NCBI GenBank assembly: GCA_964602415.1
Contig: CAZRQL010000017.1
Span: forward strand, 10,670 to 74,669
Direction of reading: 5' to 3'
Source of the DNA: CAZRQL01 sp964602415
Lineage (GTDB): Bacteria; Bacteroidota; Bacteroidia; Cytophagales; Flammeovirgaceae
Length of the DNA: 64,000 bases
Position 1 is the stretch's first letter. Every line of letters begins with the position of its first letter. Under the pieces are notes generated by a model. The model saw only the letters and a program-made list of their open reading frames with translations, was not told where the DNA came from and made no database searches. Position numbers and translations under genes: made by a program. This document shows positions 10,387 to 19,577 of this stretch, piece after piece.

Positions 10387-11133
10387 TCAAATCGTAAGTG
10401 TCTTGTTGATGAGTTGTTCACTGGTTTTGCCAAATCTCCTCTCTCGGTTTTGGTAGTCAGCAATGGCAACTTGTAAATGCTCTTTACGAAAATCAGGCCA
10501 AAGCACATCGGTAAAATAAAGCTCACTATAAGCTATCTGCCAAAGCAAAAAATTAGAAATTCGTTTTTCGCCGCTGGTGCGAATCAACAGTTCAGGTGGG
10601 GGAATGCCGTCGGTTTTGAGATAATGTTCAAAAGTACTGCCATCAATGGGCTGTGCCGGCAATTTCCCCTCCGCAATGTCTTCTATGATTGCATTTACTG
10701 CACTGAGTATTTCCCAATGCCCGCTATAACTCAAAGCCAACACCAAAGTCATGCGGTCGTTGTCTTTGGTGCGTTCAATAGCCTCATTGAGTTCACTTTG
10801 ACAAAGTTTGGGTAAAGTACCCAATGCGCCTATGGCTTTGAGCCTAATATTGTTGTTCAGTAAAGTATTCAATTCTTGGCGAATGCTGGACACCAAAAGA
10901 CTCATCAAAGCCTGCACTTCCGGTTGTGGGCGGTTCCAATTTTCGGTCGAAAACGTATAAAGAGTCAAGTACTTGATGCCCATAGAGGCGGCTGCCTCGG
11001 TTACTTCTCTCACGGATTTGATGGCCGTTGTGTGACCAAATAACCTCATTGCTCCCCGTTTTTTTGCCCAACGCCCATTTCCATCCATGATAATAGCGAC
11101 GTGTTGGGGAATATTATCGTTATTGAGCAGCAT
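10387..11133 (-). CDS. uppS: Undecaprenyl diphosphate synthase (cis-prenyltransferase)
   Basis: 248 residues. It condenses isopentenyl diphosphate units onto farnesyl diphosphate to build the C55 carrier lipid for peptidoglycan and other envelope glycans. The N-terminal signature HVAIIMDGNGRWAKKRG contains the catalytic aspartate (residue 17). The family segments LYTFSTENWNRP and ELLIRTSGEKRISNFLLWQ are present. I chose the ATG at 11133; a TTG three codons upstream is possible but unnecessary. The gene precedes metG by 10 bp. Confidence 0.97.
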   Translation of the reverse strand: MLLNNDNIPQHVAIIMDGNGRWAKKRGAMRLFGHTTAIKSVREVTEAAASMGIKYLTLYTFSTENWNRPQPEVQALMSLLVSSIRQELNTLLNNNIRLKAIGALGTLPKLCQSELNEAIERTKDNDRMTLVLALSYSGHWEILSAVNAIIEDIAEGKLPAQPIDGSTFEHYLKTDGIPPPELLIRTSGEKRISNFLLWQIAYSELYFTDVLWPDFRKEHLQVAIADYQNRERRFGKTSEQLINKTLTI

Positions 11134-11177
11134 AATTGTCAAAATTAGGAGTCAAAGTTAAAAAAAAGCCTAAAAAA

Positions 11178-11199
11178 AAAGCCTGCATTTGCAGGCTTT
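11178..11199 (-). terminator. Rho-independent terminator after tRNA-Met
   Basis: On the reverse strand a perfect 9-bp stem (AAAGCCTGC / GCAGGCTTT) with a 4-nt loop begins two bases after the tRNA 3' end and is followed by a long T run. Confidence 0.85.
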
Positions 11200-11200
11200 G

Positions 11201-11273
11201 TAGCGGGAGTAAGACTCGAACTTACGGCCTTCGGGTTATGAGCCCGACGAGCTACCAACTGCTCCATCCCGCG
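11201..11273 (-). tRNA. Initiator tRNA-Met (CAT anticodon)
   Basis: A 73-nt cloverleaf on the reverse strand with anticodon CAT in a TCGGG-CTCATAA-CCCGA arm. Two initiator hallmarks are visible: three consecutive G:C pairs at the base of the anticodon stem and an unpaired C1/U72 at the top of the acceptor stem. The T arm is GTAAG-TTCGAGT-CTTAC and the discriminator base is A73. The CCA end is not encoded. A strong terminator follows immediately. Confidence 0.95.
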
Positions 11274-11285
11274 ATTTTGTGAATG

Positions 11286-11317
11286 CAAAACAACACTTTA
11301 TTTTCTCAAGTTCCAAA
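11286..11317 (-). promoter_or_regulatory. Candidate Bacteroidota promoter for the initiator tRNA
   Basis: On the reverse strand TTTG (11317-11314) is followed after exactly 20 nt by TTGTTTTG (11293-11286). This is one mismatch from the TAnnTTTG -7 element, with the expected spacing, and predicts transcription starting a few bases before the tRNA 5' end. Confidence 0.4.
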
Positions 11318-11392
11318 TTTTATTTGAAAAAAGTTACTTTTTATTGTGAATACACAAACATAGCTTTGATAATCAATAAGTTGTAGCTCATT

Positions 11393-12784
11393 TTAATAAC
11401 CCAATATTTGAAGCATCTCTTCTTCGGCCTGCTGAGGGCGAAAAATATCCATCTGTATTTGTCCACTTGTTTCGTCTTTTGAGATAATCAAATGCTTGGG
11501 CGCGGGTATGAGGCAATGCTGAATCCCTCCATAGCCCCCAAGGCTTTCTTGGTAAGCACCTGTGTGAAAAAAACCTATGTACTGCTTTGTTCCTTTGGGG
11601 ATTTTTGGAAGGTAAACATAGCGATTGGACTTCTCCAGATTATAGTAATCGTCCGAATCACAAGTAATCCCTCCCAAATTGATATGGGTAAAATCATAAT
11701 CTACATTATTGACAGCCAGCATGATAAACTTCTGGTCTTTGCCCCAAATATCAGGCAGGTGCGTAATGAGCGAGCCATCTATCATGTACCAAAGTTCTTT
11801 GTCGTTTTGGCGTTTTTGTTCCAACACCGAATAAATAATCGCCCCACTCTCCCCAACGGTATGGCTGCCAAACTCAGTAATGATATTGGGAACAGGGACT
11901 TCATTGTCCTCACAAACTGCCTTGATGTTTTGTACAATCATGTCGGCCATGTAGCGGTGGTCGTAATAAAAGCCCAAAGAGTGCTTGATAGGAAAGCCGC
12001 CCCCAATATCAATGGTATCCAGTGTATCACAAACTTTTCTCAGTTCGCAGTATTTGTAGATAAACTTATTTAGCTCCGTCCAATAATAAGTGGTGTCGTT
12101 GATGCCCGAATTGATAAAGAAATGAAGCATTTTCAGTTCGATATGAGGCTCGTCGGCTATTTTGTCGTAATAAATCCGGTTCACATCAATGTAACGCACA
12201 CCCAGTCGAGAGGTGTAAATTCCAAAGTTAGGCTCTTCGTCGGAAGCCAAGCGAATCCCTACCTTGAAGTTGCGCTTGATATGTTGCTTGTAAAAATCAA
12301 TCTCCTCCAAATAATCCAAAACAGGAATACAGTTTTTGAAACCGTTGTTTATCAAATCAACAATCGCATTTTGATAGCTTTTGGGCTTAAAGCCATTGCA
12401 AACGATAAGTTTCTTTTTGTCAATTTTGCCAGACTCTTCGAGTTTTTTGATAATTCCTATATCATAAGCCGAAGATGTCTCGAGTTGTACGTCGTTTTTG
12501 AGCACTTCATCAAGCACAAACCTAAAATGAGAGGCTTTGGTGCAATAGCAATAAATGTATTGGCCTGCGTAGTTGTGCTTGGCGATGGCCTCATTGAATA
12601 TCTGTTTGGCAAATTGTATGCTTTGAGATATTTTTGGCAAATAACTAATTTTAAGTGGAGTACCGTACTTCTCTACAATCTCTGAAAGATTGAGACCGTG
12701 AAAATGTAACTCGTGATTGACGTAGTCAAATTCAGGGGTAGGAAAGTCAAACGTATGTTTGATTAAGTCAAAATAGGAACGCAT
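11393..12784 (-). CDS. speA: PLP-dependent decarboxylase, arginine decarboxylase type (fold III)
   Basis: 463 residues of the Orn/DAP/Arg decarboxylase 2 superfamily. The presumed PLP-binding lysine is K83 in YCYCTKASHF. The glycine loop DTLDTIDIGGGFPIKHS binds the phosphate, and CDSDDYYN near the C-terminus fits the substrate-site cysteine/aspartate region. The family makes agmatine from arginine for polyamine synthesis. Classical SpeA is about 630 residues; this shorter form matches what I recall being annotated as arginine decarboxylase in Bacteroidota. Substrate specificity is therefore inferred. It lies 7 bp downstream of a small membrane protein gene and is probably in an operon with it. 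Confidence 0.8.
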   Translation of the reverse strand: MRSYFDLIKHTFDFPTPEFDYVNHELHFHGLNLSEIVEKYGTPLKISYLPKISQSIQFAKQIFNEAIAKHNYAGQYIYCYCTKASHFRFVLDEVLKNDVQLETSSAYDIGIIKKLEESGKIDKKKLIVCNGFKPKSYQNAIVDLINNGFKNCIPVLDYLEEIDFYKQHIKRNFKVGIRLASDEEPNFGIYTSRLGVRYIDVNRIYYDKIADEPHIELKMLHFFINSGINDTTYYWTELNKFIYKYCELRKVCDTLDTIDIGGGFPIKHSLGFYYDHRYMADMIVQNIKAVCEDNEVPVPNIITEFGSHTVGESGAIIYSVLEQKRQNDKELWYMIDGSLITHLPDIWGKDQKFIMLAVNNVDYDFTHINLGGITCDSDDYYNLEKSNRYVYLPKIPKGTKQYIGFFHTGAYQESLGGYGGIQHCLIPAPKHLIISKDETSGQIQMDIFRPQQAEEEMLQILGY

Positions 12785-12791
12785 GGAATCG

Positions 12792-12992
12792 TTATGATTT
12801 TATGGTTTGTTTGTTTTCACACTCGGAGGGCTTTTTGCCGCAATACGAACAAGACTCCCCGTCAGCATTGAGGAAAGGGCTTTGCGAGGCGCAAGTACCA
12901 CGAAATTCGCCACCTTTTACCAACAAAAGTCGTATTCCAAGACCGACAAAAAAAAACAGCAGCAAAGCCAAAGTAAAAAGTATAGTTGCCAT
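12792..12992 (-). CDS. Small membrane protein with four cysteines, NqrM-like (DUF539)
   Basis: 66 residues. One N-terminal membrane helix (about 3-24) is followed by a soluble tail with four cysteines arranged RGTC...ESCSYCGKKPSEC. This layout (single helix, basic residues, G-x-C, then C-x-x-C-G) matches the NqrM family, which matures the Na+-translocating NADH:quinone reductase by delivering iron to NqrD/NqrE. The match is by architecture only and no nqr genes lie in the window. It starts at an ATG at 12992 and is closely followed by the arginine decarboxylase gene. A generic membrane-anchored metal-binding protein is the alternative. Confidence 0.6.
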   Translation of the reverse strand: MATILFTLALLLFFFVGLGIRLLLVKGGEFRGTCASQSPFLNADGESCSYCGKKPSECENKQTIKS

Positions 12993-13025
12993 TATTATTT
13001 TTTCTCAAAGATAATCCAAAATAAA

Positions 13026-13056
13026 CAAAAAAGCCAATCCCTTTTACAGGATTGGC
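13026..13056 (-). terminator. Rho-independent terminator after the serine protease gene
   Basis: On the reverse strand GCCAATCC and GGATTGGC form an 8-bp stem with an 8-nt loop, followed by a T run. It begins about 20 bp after the protease stop codon and lies just upstream of the NqrM-like gene, separating the two transcripts. Confidence 0.75.
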
Positions 13057-13077
13057 CTTTAACTCAAAAAAAAGAGC

Positions 13078-16000
13078 CTACTCTAACACTACTTTCAAGG
13101 TAGAAGTCCCGCTCAAACCGGTGAATTTGAGGGTGTAGATGCCCTTGGGTAGATGCTGAAGGTTCAGAATCCCTGTTTGGGAATTGATTTGGCTTGTCAT
13201 AACGGCTCTGCCTGTAAGTTCGTAAACTTGCAAAGCCAAACTGCCCGTCAAATCGCCATTAAATCTGAAGTTGAGCATACCTGAAGAAGGATTGGGAAAT
13301 ACTTCCACCAAAGGACTGGGCAACTCATCCAAAGAAAGGACTTCGTCTGCCATCTCACAGTAGCGAGAAAATACTCTAATACCATTGAACTCCCTGAAGG
13401 CCCTGACTCTATACATGACCCGATTGCGGGCTTGGCTGTTGGTCAGTATATCCTCATACATGGTTTGGTTGGCATTGACGTTTGTCAAGTCTTCCCAAAC
13501 CCCGAAAGATAGAGCAGGAAACTGACGCTGCACCTGAAAGCCACTCTCTATGAAAGAGTTATCTTTCCAACTGAACTGAACAATATTGCCAAGTCTGGGT
13601 ACGGCTTGACAGTTGGTTGGTGTCTGAGGCCGTTCGACCAAGCAGAGGTCAAAGTTCCTAAAAGCACTAAAATTGAACGGATCAAAGAGAGGGAGTTCAT
13701 CCAACTCTTGGTACACTTTGTAGTAGCCCTGTGAAGAAATACCATTGGAGGCTTTGTCGCGAATTCTAAAGATATAGCAGCGACTGGTATCCAAACAGAG
13801 CCTTGATTTGTAAACAGTTCTTTTGTCAAAACCTGTGTAGTCTTGGCTGTACAAAACAGTCGTGCCGTCAAGCACTTCCCAAGAGGTTTGTTCAGGAAAA
13901 TCGTCGGTTTTTATCTCTATAATGATGCCTCTGCCTTGTGAGGTGCTGAGATTGTATTGGACAGACACAGAGTCGTTGGCAGGCACATCATCGCCGCCGG
14001 CTATTTGGGCTTTGGCTGTGAGGGTCAAAGAAGAGCCGGGGGTAGCCGCAAAAATGCCATTTATGGTAGAGAAATCGACTATTTGGCTTTGTCTTGCCCC
14101 TATGCCCACCCGACTATTGAAAACGGATTCTTTTTCACCTACTTTGACAGTCAATTTAAAAGAAGGTATGGAGTCTTTGCCGTTGTTGGCTACCTTGACG
14201 ATAGGAGCGATTTTATCGTTGCATACCACAGAAGTTTCGCTTGGCTGTATGACTTGGGTAATCATCAAATCTTTTTGAGGGGGGCTGACAGTGTGTTTTC
14301 CCGGGCTGATATTTGCCAAAGAAAACTCTTTGACTTCCCACTCGCTAAAATTGATTTGTGAGAAACTGCCCTCGTTGGGTCTGAAGATGTGCGGTCGTCT
14401 TTGAACCACTTTGTCGTTGTACTGCCAGAATCTCCCTGTTCCGCTCCTGCCTTTTTCTCCGTAGGTATCGTACAAATTAGCTCCTATGTTGAGCAGTTCA
14501 TAAGTATCGTTGCCGTCTCCAAGGTCGGTTGAGATAAAATCATGTGCAGGCAGCCCCCAAGAAGGATCGAAAGCGGCATTGGCTATGACAAATGTTTTCT
14601 GAGGCAGTAGTTCAAAGTTGGTTCTCAAAGGTATCACCTTGGAGTTATTGGGGTTGCCGTCGGCGTAACGCACCAAACTCAAGGCGCTGAGGTTGATTTT
14701 GCGGTCTTCGTTGGCATTGAACAGCTCAATAAAGCGCACTTCACGGTTGCCTATTTTGCCTTGTGCTATTTCGGAAATGATGATATTTTGATTGTTTTCG
14801 CCGGGCTCCAATGGAGGCAACTGACTCACGTTTCTATTGATAGGGTCAAGCCACTCCTTTAGCCGCTGGCTTGCGCTGCTGCCATTGCTCCATGCCCAAG
14901 ACACTTTGCCATACTGGGCACTAATATTACTGGGTGTGCAGTCAAAAGGGCCACCTGAGTGCAGAGTCCCATACACAAGCCTGTCGTTTTCACTCAGCAA
15001 AGCCGAACCCGATGAGCCGGGTGCCAAATAGCCTTTGGTGACGGTGGTTCTCCAGTGCGAATTGACAGGGAACTGATCGCTGCCGCCACTTCCATTATTG
15101 ACAAAAAGCGGGGTGTTATTGGATACTGCGCTGCTGTGGCGGTGGATTTTTTTTATGTCGCCGCTTGGGTGGCTGATACCGATGCCTACGCCCGGACTGA
15201 TGTCTTCTCTGCTCCAACCCAAAAAATAAGGATTGGGAGGTAAACTTGAGAGTTGTACCAACCAAGTGTCTGCATCGCGGTTGGTCATCAACAGGGTGCT
15301 ACCCACTATCATGTCGGACTTTGCGGGCTCTTGGCTGCTGCAAGAAGGGGCTTCATAATTGAAATAGTATTGCACGCGGCCATAATCTACATTGCCTACG
15401 CAGTGGTTGGCAGAATAAAAAAGAGGCTTTTCGTCCAGCGCGGTGTTGTTGATCAGTGAGCCGGTGCACCAGCCTGCGCCACCATTGCGCTGAATCAAGG
15501 AGATACGGGCTACCGCACGCTTTTCTTTTTGCCAGTCTTTGCCCAGGTCGGTAGCACAATTGATGTTGATGGAACAAGGTACGTTGGCATCTCCAAATCC
15601 TTTGCCCGAAAATTCCCTGTCGCGGCGTTGGCGTTCTATTTCAGGGTCTTGGTTCATGTCAGGTGCAAAAATATGACTGAGGTAATCCAAAAATATTCTT
15701 CCTTGTCCTCTGACCGATTTGGGTTCAAAGTACTCATAAACAGTTACATCGCCTTCCAAAATGGCCGTCGAAAATCCCCAAGTCGGATTTTTGGGGTTGT
15801 TGGCCGAAGTAAAGCCTCCCAACACAACCGAGCCGTTGTCATTGTAAACATAAAGCGTAGCCCCCGGCGGAATAAAAAAATCTTTGTAAAGCGAAATCGT
15901 CCCAATCGCGCCCACAGAGCGCAAAGCCAACCGCCAAATCCTGTCGCCGGAGGGCAACTCTTCCCAGAGCCCTGAGTTTTGAAGCCCCAGATTGACAGGA

Positions 16001-16221
16001 ACTCCCACCGAAAACTGGTTGGCTATCAACCCATTTTTTTGGTCTTGGTACACCTTTGCCATATCCAACTCAGGCAAACTATGAACTGCAAGCAAATTGA
16101 GAGGGGTTACTATGCCCTCTGCTGCCAATCTTTCACTCAAAGGTCTGCCACCGATGTTGGGTTGGGCCTTGACAAAACAGACAGATAGCAAAACGAAAAA
16201 AATTGTACAGAATTTATTCAT
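13078..16221 (-). CDS. Type IX-secreted lysyl-endopeptidase-like serine protease with lamin-tail domain
   Basis: 1047 residues from the ATG at 16221, which begins a clear signal peptide (MNKFC to VKAQ). A chymotrypsin-fold S1 protease of the lysyl endopeptidase type carries His273 (YSANHCVGN), Asp316/318 (RDADTW) and Ser404 (PGSSGSALL); cysteines around the active site suggest disulfides. A lamin-tail (LTD) domain follows at about 545-700, then a CARDB-like region near 715-825, an Fn3-like segment, and a C-terminal type IX sorting domain (VEVFPNPSSG to the end). It is probably an extracellular or surface-attached protease. Its terminator lies just downstream. The longer upstream frame lacks a signal peptide and was not used. 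Confidence 0.9.
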   Translation of the reverse strand: MNKFCTIFFVLLSVCFVKAQPNIGGRPLSERLAAEGIVTPLNLLAVHSLPELDMAKVYQDQKNGLIANQFSVGVPVNLGLQNSGLWEELPSGDRIWRLALRSVGAIGTISLYKDFFIPPGATLYVYNDNGSVVLGGFTSANNPKNPTWGFSTAILEGDVTVYEYFEPKSVRGQGRIFLDYLSHIFAPDMNQDPEIERQRRDREFSGKGFGDANVPCSININCATDLGKDWQKEKRAVARISLIQRNGGAGWCTGSLINNTALDEKPLFYSANHCVGNVDYGRVQYYFNYEAPSCSSQEPAKSDMIVGSTLLMTNRDADTWLVQLSSLPPNPYFLGWSREDISPGVGIGISHPSGDIKKIHRHSSAVSNNTPLFVNNGSGGSDQFPVNSHWRTTVTKGYLAPGSSGSALLSENDRLVYGTLHSGGPFDCTPSNISAQYGKVSWAWSNGSSASQRLKEWLDPINRNVSQLPPLEPGENNQNIIISEIAQGKIGNREVRFIELFNANEDRKINLSALSLVRYADGNPNNSKVIPLRTNFELLPQKTFVIANAAFDPSWGLPAHDFISTDLGDGNDTYELLNIGANLYDTYGEKGRSGTGRFWQYNDKVVQRRPHIFRPNEGSFSQINFSEWEVKEFSLANISPGKHTVSPPQKDLMITQVIQPSETSVVCNDKIAPIVKVANNGKDSIPSFKLTVKVGEKESVFNSRVGIGARQSQIVDFSTINGIFAATPGSSLTLTAKAQIAGGDDVPANDSVSVQYNLSTSQGRGIIIEIKTDDFPEQTSWEVLDGTTVLYSQDYTGFDKRTVYKSRLCLDTSRCYIFRIRDKASNGISSQGYYKVYQELDELPLFDPFNFSAFRNFDLCLVERPQTPTNCQAVPRLGNIVQFSWKDNSFIESGFQVQRQFPALSFGVWEDLTNVNANQTMYEDILTNSQARNRVMYRVRAFREFNGIRVFSRYCEMADEVLSLDELPSPLVEVFPNPSSGMLNFRFNGDLTGSLALQVYELTGRAVMTSQINSQTGILNLQHLPKGIYTLKFTGLSGTSTLKVVLE

Positions 16222-16397
16222 TATTTTTTTGATAATTTGAACACAAACAGAAACTATAAAATATAAGACCCATTCCGATGAACAACTGTTGCAAGTTGAT
16301 TTGTTTTTGTTTCCAAATTGACCCAAAAATAGCCCGACCCGCTTTGAGTTGTATGACCTGAGAATGTACCTCCAACAAACACACCAAAATAGGCCAA

Positions 16398-17405
16398 CTA
16401 CCACCTTATCAGTGCACTGGCCCAAGTAAACCCGCTGCCAAAAGAAGCCAAGCAAACCAAATCACCGGACTTGATTTTTCCCTCTCTCCATGCCTCTGTC
16501 AAAGCAATCGGTATTGAAGCGGCGGTGGTGTTGCCGTAGCGTTGGATGTTGTTATAGACTTTTTCATCAGGCAGTTTGAGGAGTTTTTGTACGTACTGCG
16601 AAATGCGCAAGTTGGCTTGGTGAGGGATGAGCAAACAGAGGTCTTGAGGACTCAACCCATTGGCTTGCAAGGCTTCCATAATCACTTCAGGGAAGCGCGT
16701 AGAAGCGTGTTTGAAAACCAACTGCCCGTTCATAACAGGGTAAAAAGAACTGCCCGGCTGCTTGATTTCTTCGATGCTGTCAGGAAATCGGTTGGGCTTG
16801 AAAAAGCCCGGCTCTGTCAAGGCAAGCTCTTCGGCAAACTCTCCGTCGCTGTGCAGGTGGGTAGAAAGCACTCCTACCCCCTCCTCATCGGTGGCTTCCA
16901 AAACCGCCGCCCCGGCACCATCGCCAAAAATTACGGCCACGTGCCGCCCTGCATCCGAGTAATCAAGTCCGGTAGAATGTACCTCTGAGCCTACCAAAAG
17001 AATTTTTTTGCACATGCCCGTTTTGATAAATTGGTCAGCGACAGAAAGACCATAGACAAAGCCCGAACACTGAGCGCGTATGTCAAGGGCAGGTATGTTT
17101 TTGCATCCCAACTCCCGCTGCAACAGCACCCCCGAACCCGGAAAATAATAATCGGGACTCAACGTCGCATAGACTATCATATCAATCTCTTGAGGTGTAA
17201 CTTGCGCCATTTCAAGGGCTTGACGGGAAGCGGCAGCGGCCATTTTGTAGTTTTGCTCTTCGGGAATCTCACTGTACCTGCGCTCTAAAATACCTGTGCG
17301 CTCCACAATCCACTCATGGCTGGTATTCATTTTTTGGGTGAGTTCATGGTTGCTTACCACCCTCTTAGGCACATAAGCACCCAATCCTATAATCTTGGTT
17401 TTCAT
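16398..17405 (-). CDS. fabH: 3-oxoacyl-[acyl-carrier-protein] synthase III
   Basis: 335 residues. It condenses a starter acyl-CoA with malonyl-ACP to begin fatty acid synthesis. The triad is visible: Cys113 in DIRAQCSGFVYG, His in LLIPHQANLRI and Asn in RYGNTTAASIP. Length is standard. The ATG at 17405 (KTKIIGLGAYVPKR) begins the fold; upstream in-frame codons encode an unrelated hydrophobic stretch. No plsX or fab cluster is adjacent, so this copy could alternatively serve a specialised lipid or polyketide route. Confidence 0.93.
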   Translation of the reverse strand: MKTKIIGLGAYVPKRVVSNHELTQKMNTSHEWIVERTGILERRYSEIPEEQNYKMAAAASRQALEMAQVTPQEIDMIVYATLSPDYYFPGSGVLLQRELGCKNIPALDIRAQCSGFVYGLSVADQFIKTGMCKKILLVGSEVHSTGLDYSDAGRHVAVIFGDGAGAAVLEATDEEGVGVLSTHLHSDGEFAEELALTEPGFFKPNRFPDSIEEIKQPGSSFYPVMNGQLVFKHASTRFPEVIMEALQANGLSPQDLCLLIPHQANLRISQYVQKLLKLPDEKVYNNIQRYGNTTAASIPIALTEAWREGKIKSGDLVCLASFGSGFTWASALIRW

Positions 17406-17613
17406 CTGCATTTTTTGGCAATAAAACCAAAGGTTCAAAAAAATCAAAATCAAGACCAAAGAATTCTGACCGCGCTTAGAAAAAATAATTAAATAAAACA
17501 AGTTGAAAATCAATACTATAAAATAAAACTATGACCAAGTTTAGGTTACTGATAACACCTTTTCTAAATTGAGTTGTTTTAAAAAAACATTCCAAAGAGC
17601 TAACTTGCCATAT

Positions 17614-19023
17614 ATGATCTTAATTGAACTTACATACTTACAGAGCGTGTTCCGCAAATTGCTTGATTCTTTGCCGAGTGAAGTAGAAACCTATTTTATA
17701 GAATATATCGAAAATGAGGCGATTGAAAGAGAAATAAACGAGTTGATAAGAACCAAAGATTTTAAAAAAGCCATGAAGTTGGTGCAATCTGAAGTCAATA
17801 AGTTTCCTTATTCTCTTGAAAGTCGCCTGCTCATAGCCAAATTGTATTTTGCCTCCGGACAACACCGCCATTCGCTCATAGCTCTGGAAGAAACAGAAAG
17901 CTACCATCCATTTGATACGGATATTTTACGGCTCAAAGCCTCCAACTGGCTTAGTATAAAGATGTTTGATAAGGCTCAAGAAGCCTATAAAAAATTGCTC
18001 TCGCAAGAATCAAATCCCGATGCAGAACTGCTCTGGGAAGTGGGTTACTGCTATGAATCTAAAAACAGCCTTAGCACCGCAGCCTCATTTTACCAAAAAG
18101 CACTTCAAAAAGACCCCTCGCACCACAAAAGTCTCAACAGTTTGATTAGTTGCTCAACAAACTTGGGACAAATAGAATTGTTACTTAATTTTTTGCAGCA
18201 ACAATGCTCAAATGAGCCTCTGAAGGCTTACCATTGGTACAATTATTCGGCGGCTCTTTTGGCAAATGCCCAGTACGATGAAGCCGAAGAAGGTTTGCGT
18301 GATGCTTTGGCTCTCACACCCGACAAAGTCCAGTTTATCTCTGCTTTGGCCAACCTGCTGTGCTACAAAGGCGAAGCACAAGAAGCCTTAGAACTCTACC
18401 AAGAGATCGAGAAAATTGAAAAAGTTTCACCTTCTTCGCTGTGTTTGAAGGCCTTTTGCATGGAAGTCCTCAAAAAATACCGCGATGCTTTGAGCTTTTA
18501 CCGACAGGCTACCGAATTAGACCCCCATTTTCCCTGGGCATGGTACGGCTTGGGAAAAAATTTGAACCTGCTAAAAAAGCATCACGAAGCCATTTTTTTT
18601 CTCAAAAAAGCCATCGTACTCAACCCCTCATGCTCTGATTATTGGTTTGCTCTGGGTATAGCCGAAAGAGACAGCGACAACTTTACAGCCGCTCAAGAGG
18701 CTTTGTTGCAAGCCACCTACCTCGAAGATGAATCTCCCAATCCTTGGCTTGAACTGGCTTACACTTACTACCTTGCAGAAATGAAAGACCAAGCCCTTGA
18801 CACCATTATGGAAGGACTGGAAGTCATCCCGCAAAGTTCAGAACTCAACTATTTGGCCGGAGCATATCTATATTTGAAAGGAAAAATAAAAGAAGGAAGT
18901 ATCTACATGCAGACCGCTGCTTCCATAAACATAGACGGGCACGAAATCCTGTTCAAATACTTCCCTGAACTCGAATACAGATTGGCTTTTCTAAAAGTGA
19001 TTTTGGGGGTTAATATGATGTAA
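17614..19023 (+). CDS. Tetratricopeptide repeat protein
   Basis: 469 residues made almost entirely of TPR helices (for example the AWYGLGKNLNLLKKHHEA and DYWFALGIAERDSDN units), with no signal peptide. It is therefore likely a cytoplasmic protein-interaction scaffold. The ATG at 17614 is preferred over an upstream TTG at 17569. It is transcribed divergently from fabH across a 208-bp spacer. The function is unknown. Confidence 0.85.
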   Translation: MILIELTYLQSVFRKLLDSLPSEVETYFIEYIENEAIEREINELIRTKDFKKAMKLVQSEVNKFPYSLESRLLIAKLYFASGQHRHSLIALEETESYHPFDTDILRLKASNWLSIKMFDKAQEAYKKLLSQESNPDAELLWEVGYCYESKNSLSTAASFYQKALQKDPSHHKSLNSLISCSTNLGQIELLLNFLQQQCSNEPLKAYHWYNYSAALLANAQYDEAEEGLRDALALTPDKVQFISALANLLCYKGEAQEALELYQEIEKIEKVSPSSLCLKAFCMEVLKKYRDALSFYRQATELDPHFPWAWYGLGKNLNLLKKHHEAIFFLKKAIVLNPSCSDYWFALGIAERDSDNFTAAQEALLQATYLEDESPNPWLELAYTYYLAEMKDQALDTIMEGLEVIPQSSELNYLAGAYLYLKGKIKEGSIYMQTAASINIDGHEILFKYFPELEYRLAFLKVILGVNMM

Positions 19024-19102
19024 ATATTTATTAATAAACCTAAAGGATTATTAATTTTTTTTTGGCAAAAATTCCTTATGATTATTTTTGAAAAAAAAAT
19101 TT

Positions 19103-19510
19103 ATGGGTTTCATAAAAGAATTTAAAACTTTTGCCGTAAAAGGTAACGTCGTTGACATGGCTGTGGGTATCATCATAGGTGCAGCCTTTGGCAAAATCGT
19201 GTCGTCTTTTGTAAACGACATCATCATGCCGCCCATAGGGTTGATGATGGGAGGGGTTGATTTCAAAGAATTCAAGTACATAATCAAAGAAGCGGTAGGC
19301 GATGCCCCGGCGGTCTCCATCAACTATGGAAATTTTATTCAATTTGTAATTGATTTCTTAATCGTTGTCTTTGTGGTATTTTTGCTTATCAAGTCCATCA
19401 ACTCGATGAAGAAAAAACAAGAAGCCGCTCCTGCCGCACCGCCCGCTCCTTCAGCCCAAGAACTTCTACTGGCCGAAATCAGAGACCTACTGAAAAAACA
19501 AGCCAATTAA
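19103..19510 (+). CDS. mscL: Large-conductance mechanosensitive channel
   Basis: 135 residues. It opens under membrane tension to release solutes on hypo-osmotic shock. The N-terminal helix is followed by TM1 with the glycine/valine-rich pore segment NVVDMAVGIIIGAAFGKIVS, a periplasmic loop, TM2 (about 77-100) and a C-terminal helical bundle after an Ala/Pro-rich linker. The ATG at 19103 gives the family N-terminus MGFIKEFKTFAVKGN; a TTG at 19088 is a less likely start. A strong terminator follows. Confidence 0.96.
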   Translation: MGFIKEFKTFAVKGNVVDMAVGIIIGAAFGKIVSSFVNDIIMPPIGLMMGGVDFKEFKYIIKEAVGDAPAVSINYGNFIQFVIDFLIVVFVVFLLIKSINSMKKKQEAAPAAPPAPSAQELLLAEIRDLLKKQAN

Positions 19511-19531
19511 ATTGGTTGTTTTTCTAACCAA

Positions 19532-19569
19532 ATGCAGAGGAAAGACTATCTTACCTCTGCATTTTTTTG
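19532..19569 (+). terminator. Rho-independent terminator after mscL
   Basis: A 9-bp perfect stem (ATGCAGAGG / CCTCTGCAT) with a 13-nt loop and a run of seven T residues lies 21 bp after the mscL stop codon. Confidence 0.85.
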
Positions 19570-19577
19570 TCCCCGCA

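Noticed and set aside
11492..12685. Two long forward-strand open frames opposite arginine decarboxylase
   Set aside because: Antisense shadows of a conserved enzyme; composition is unlike a protein and there is no operon context.
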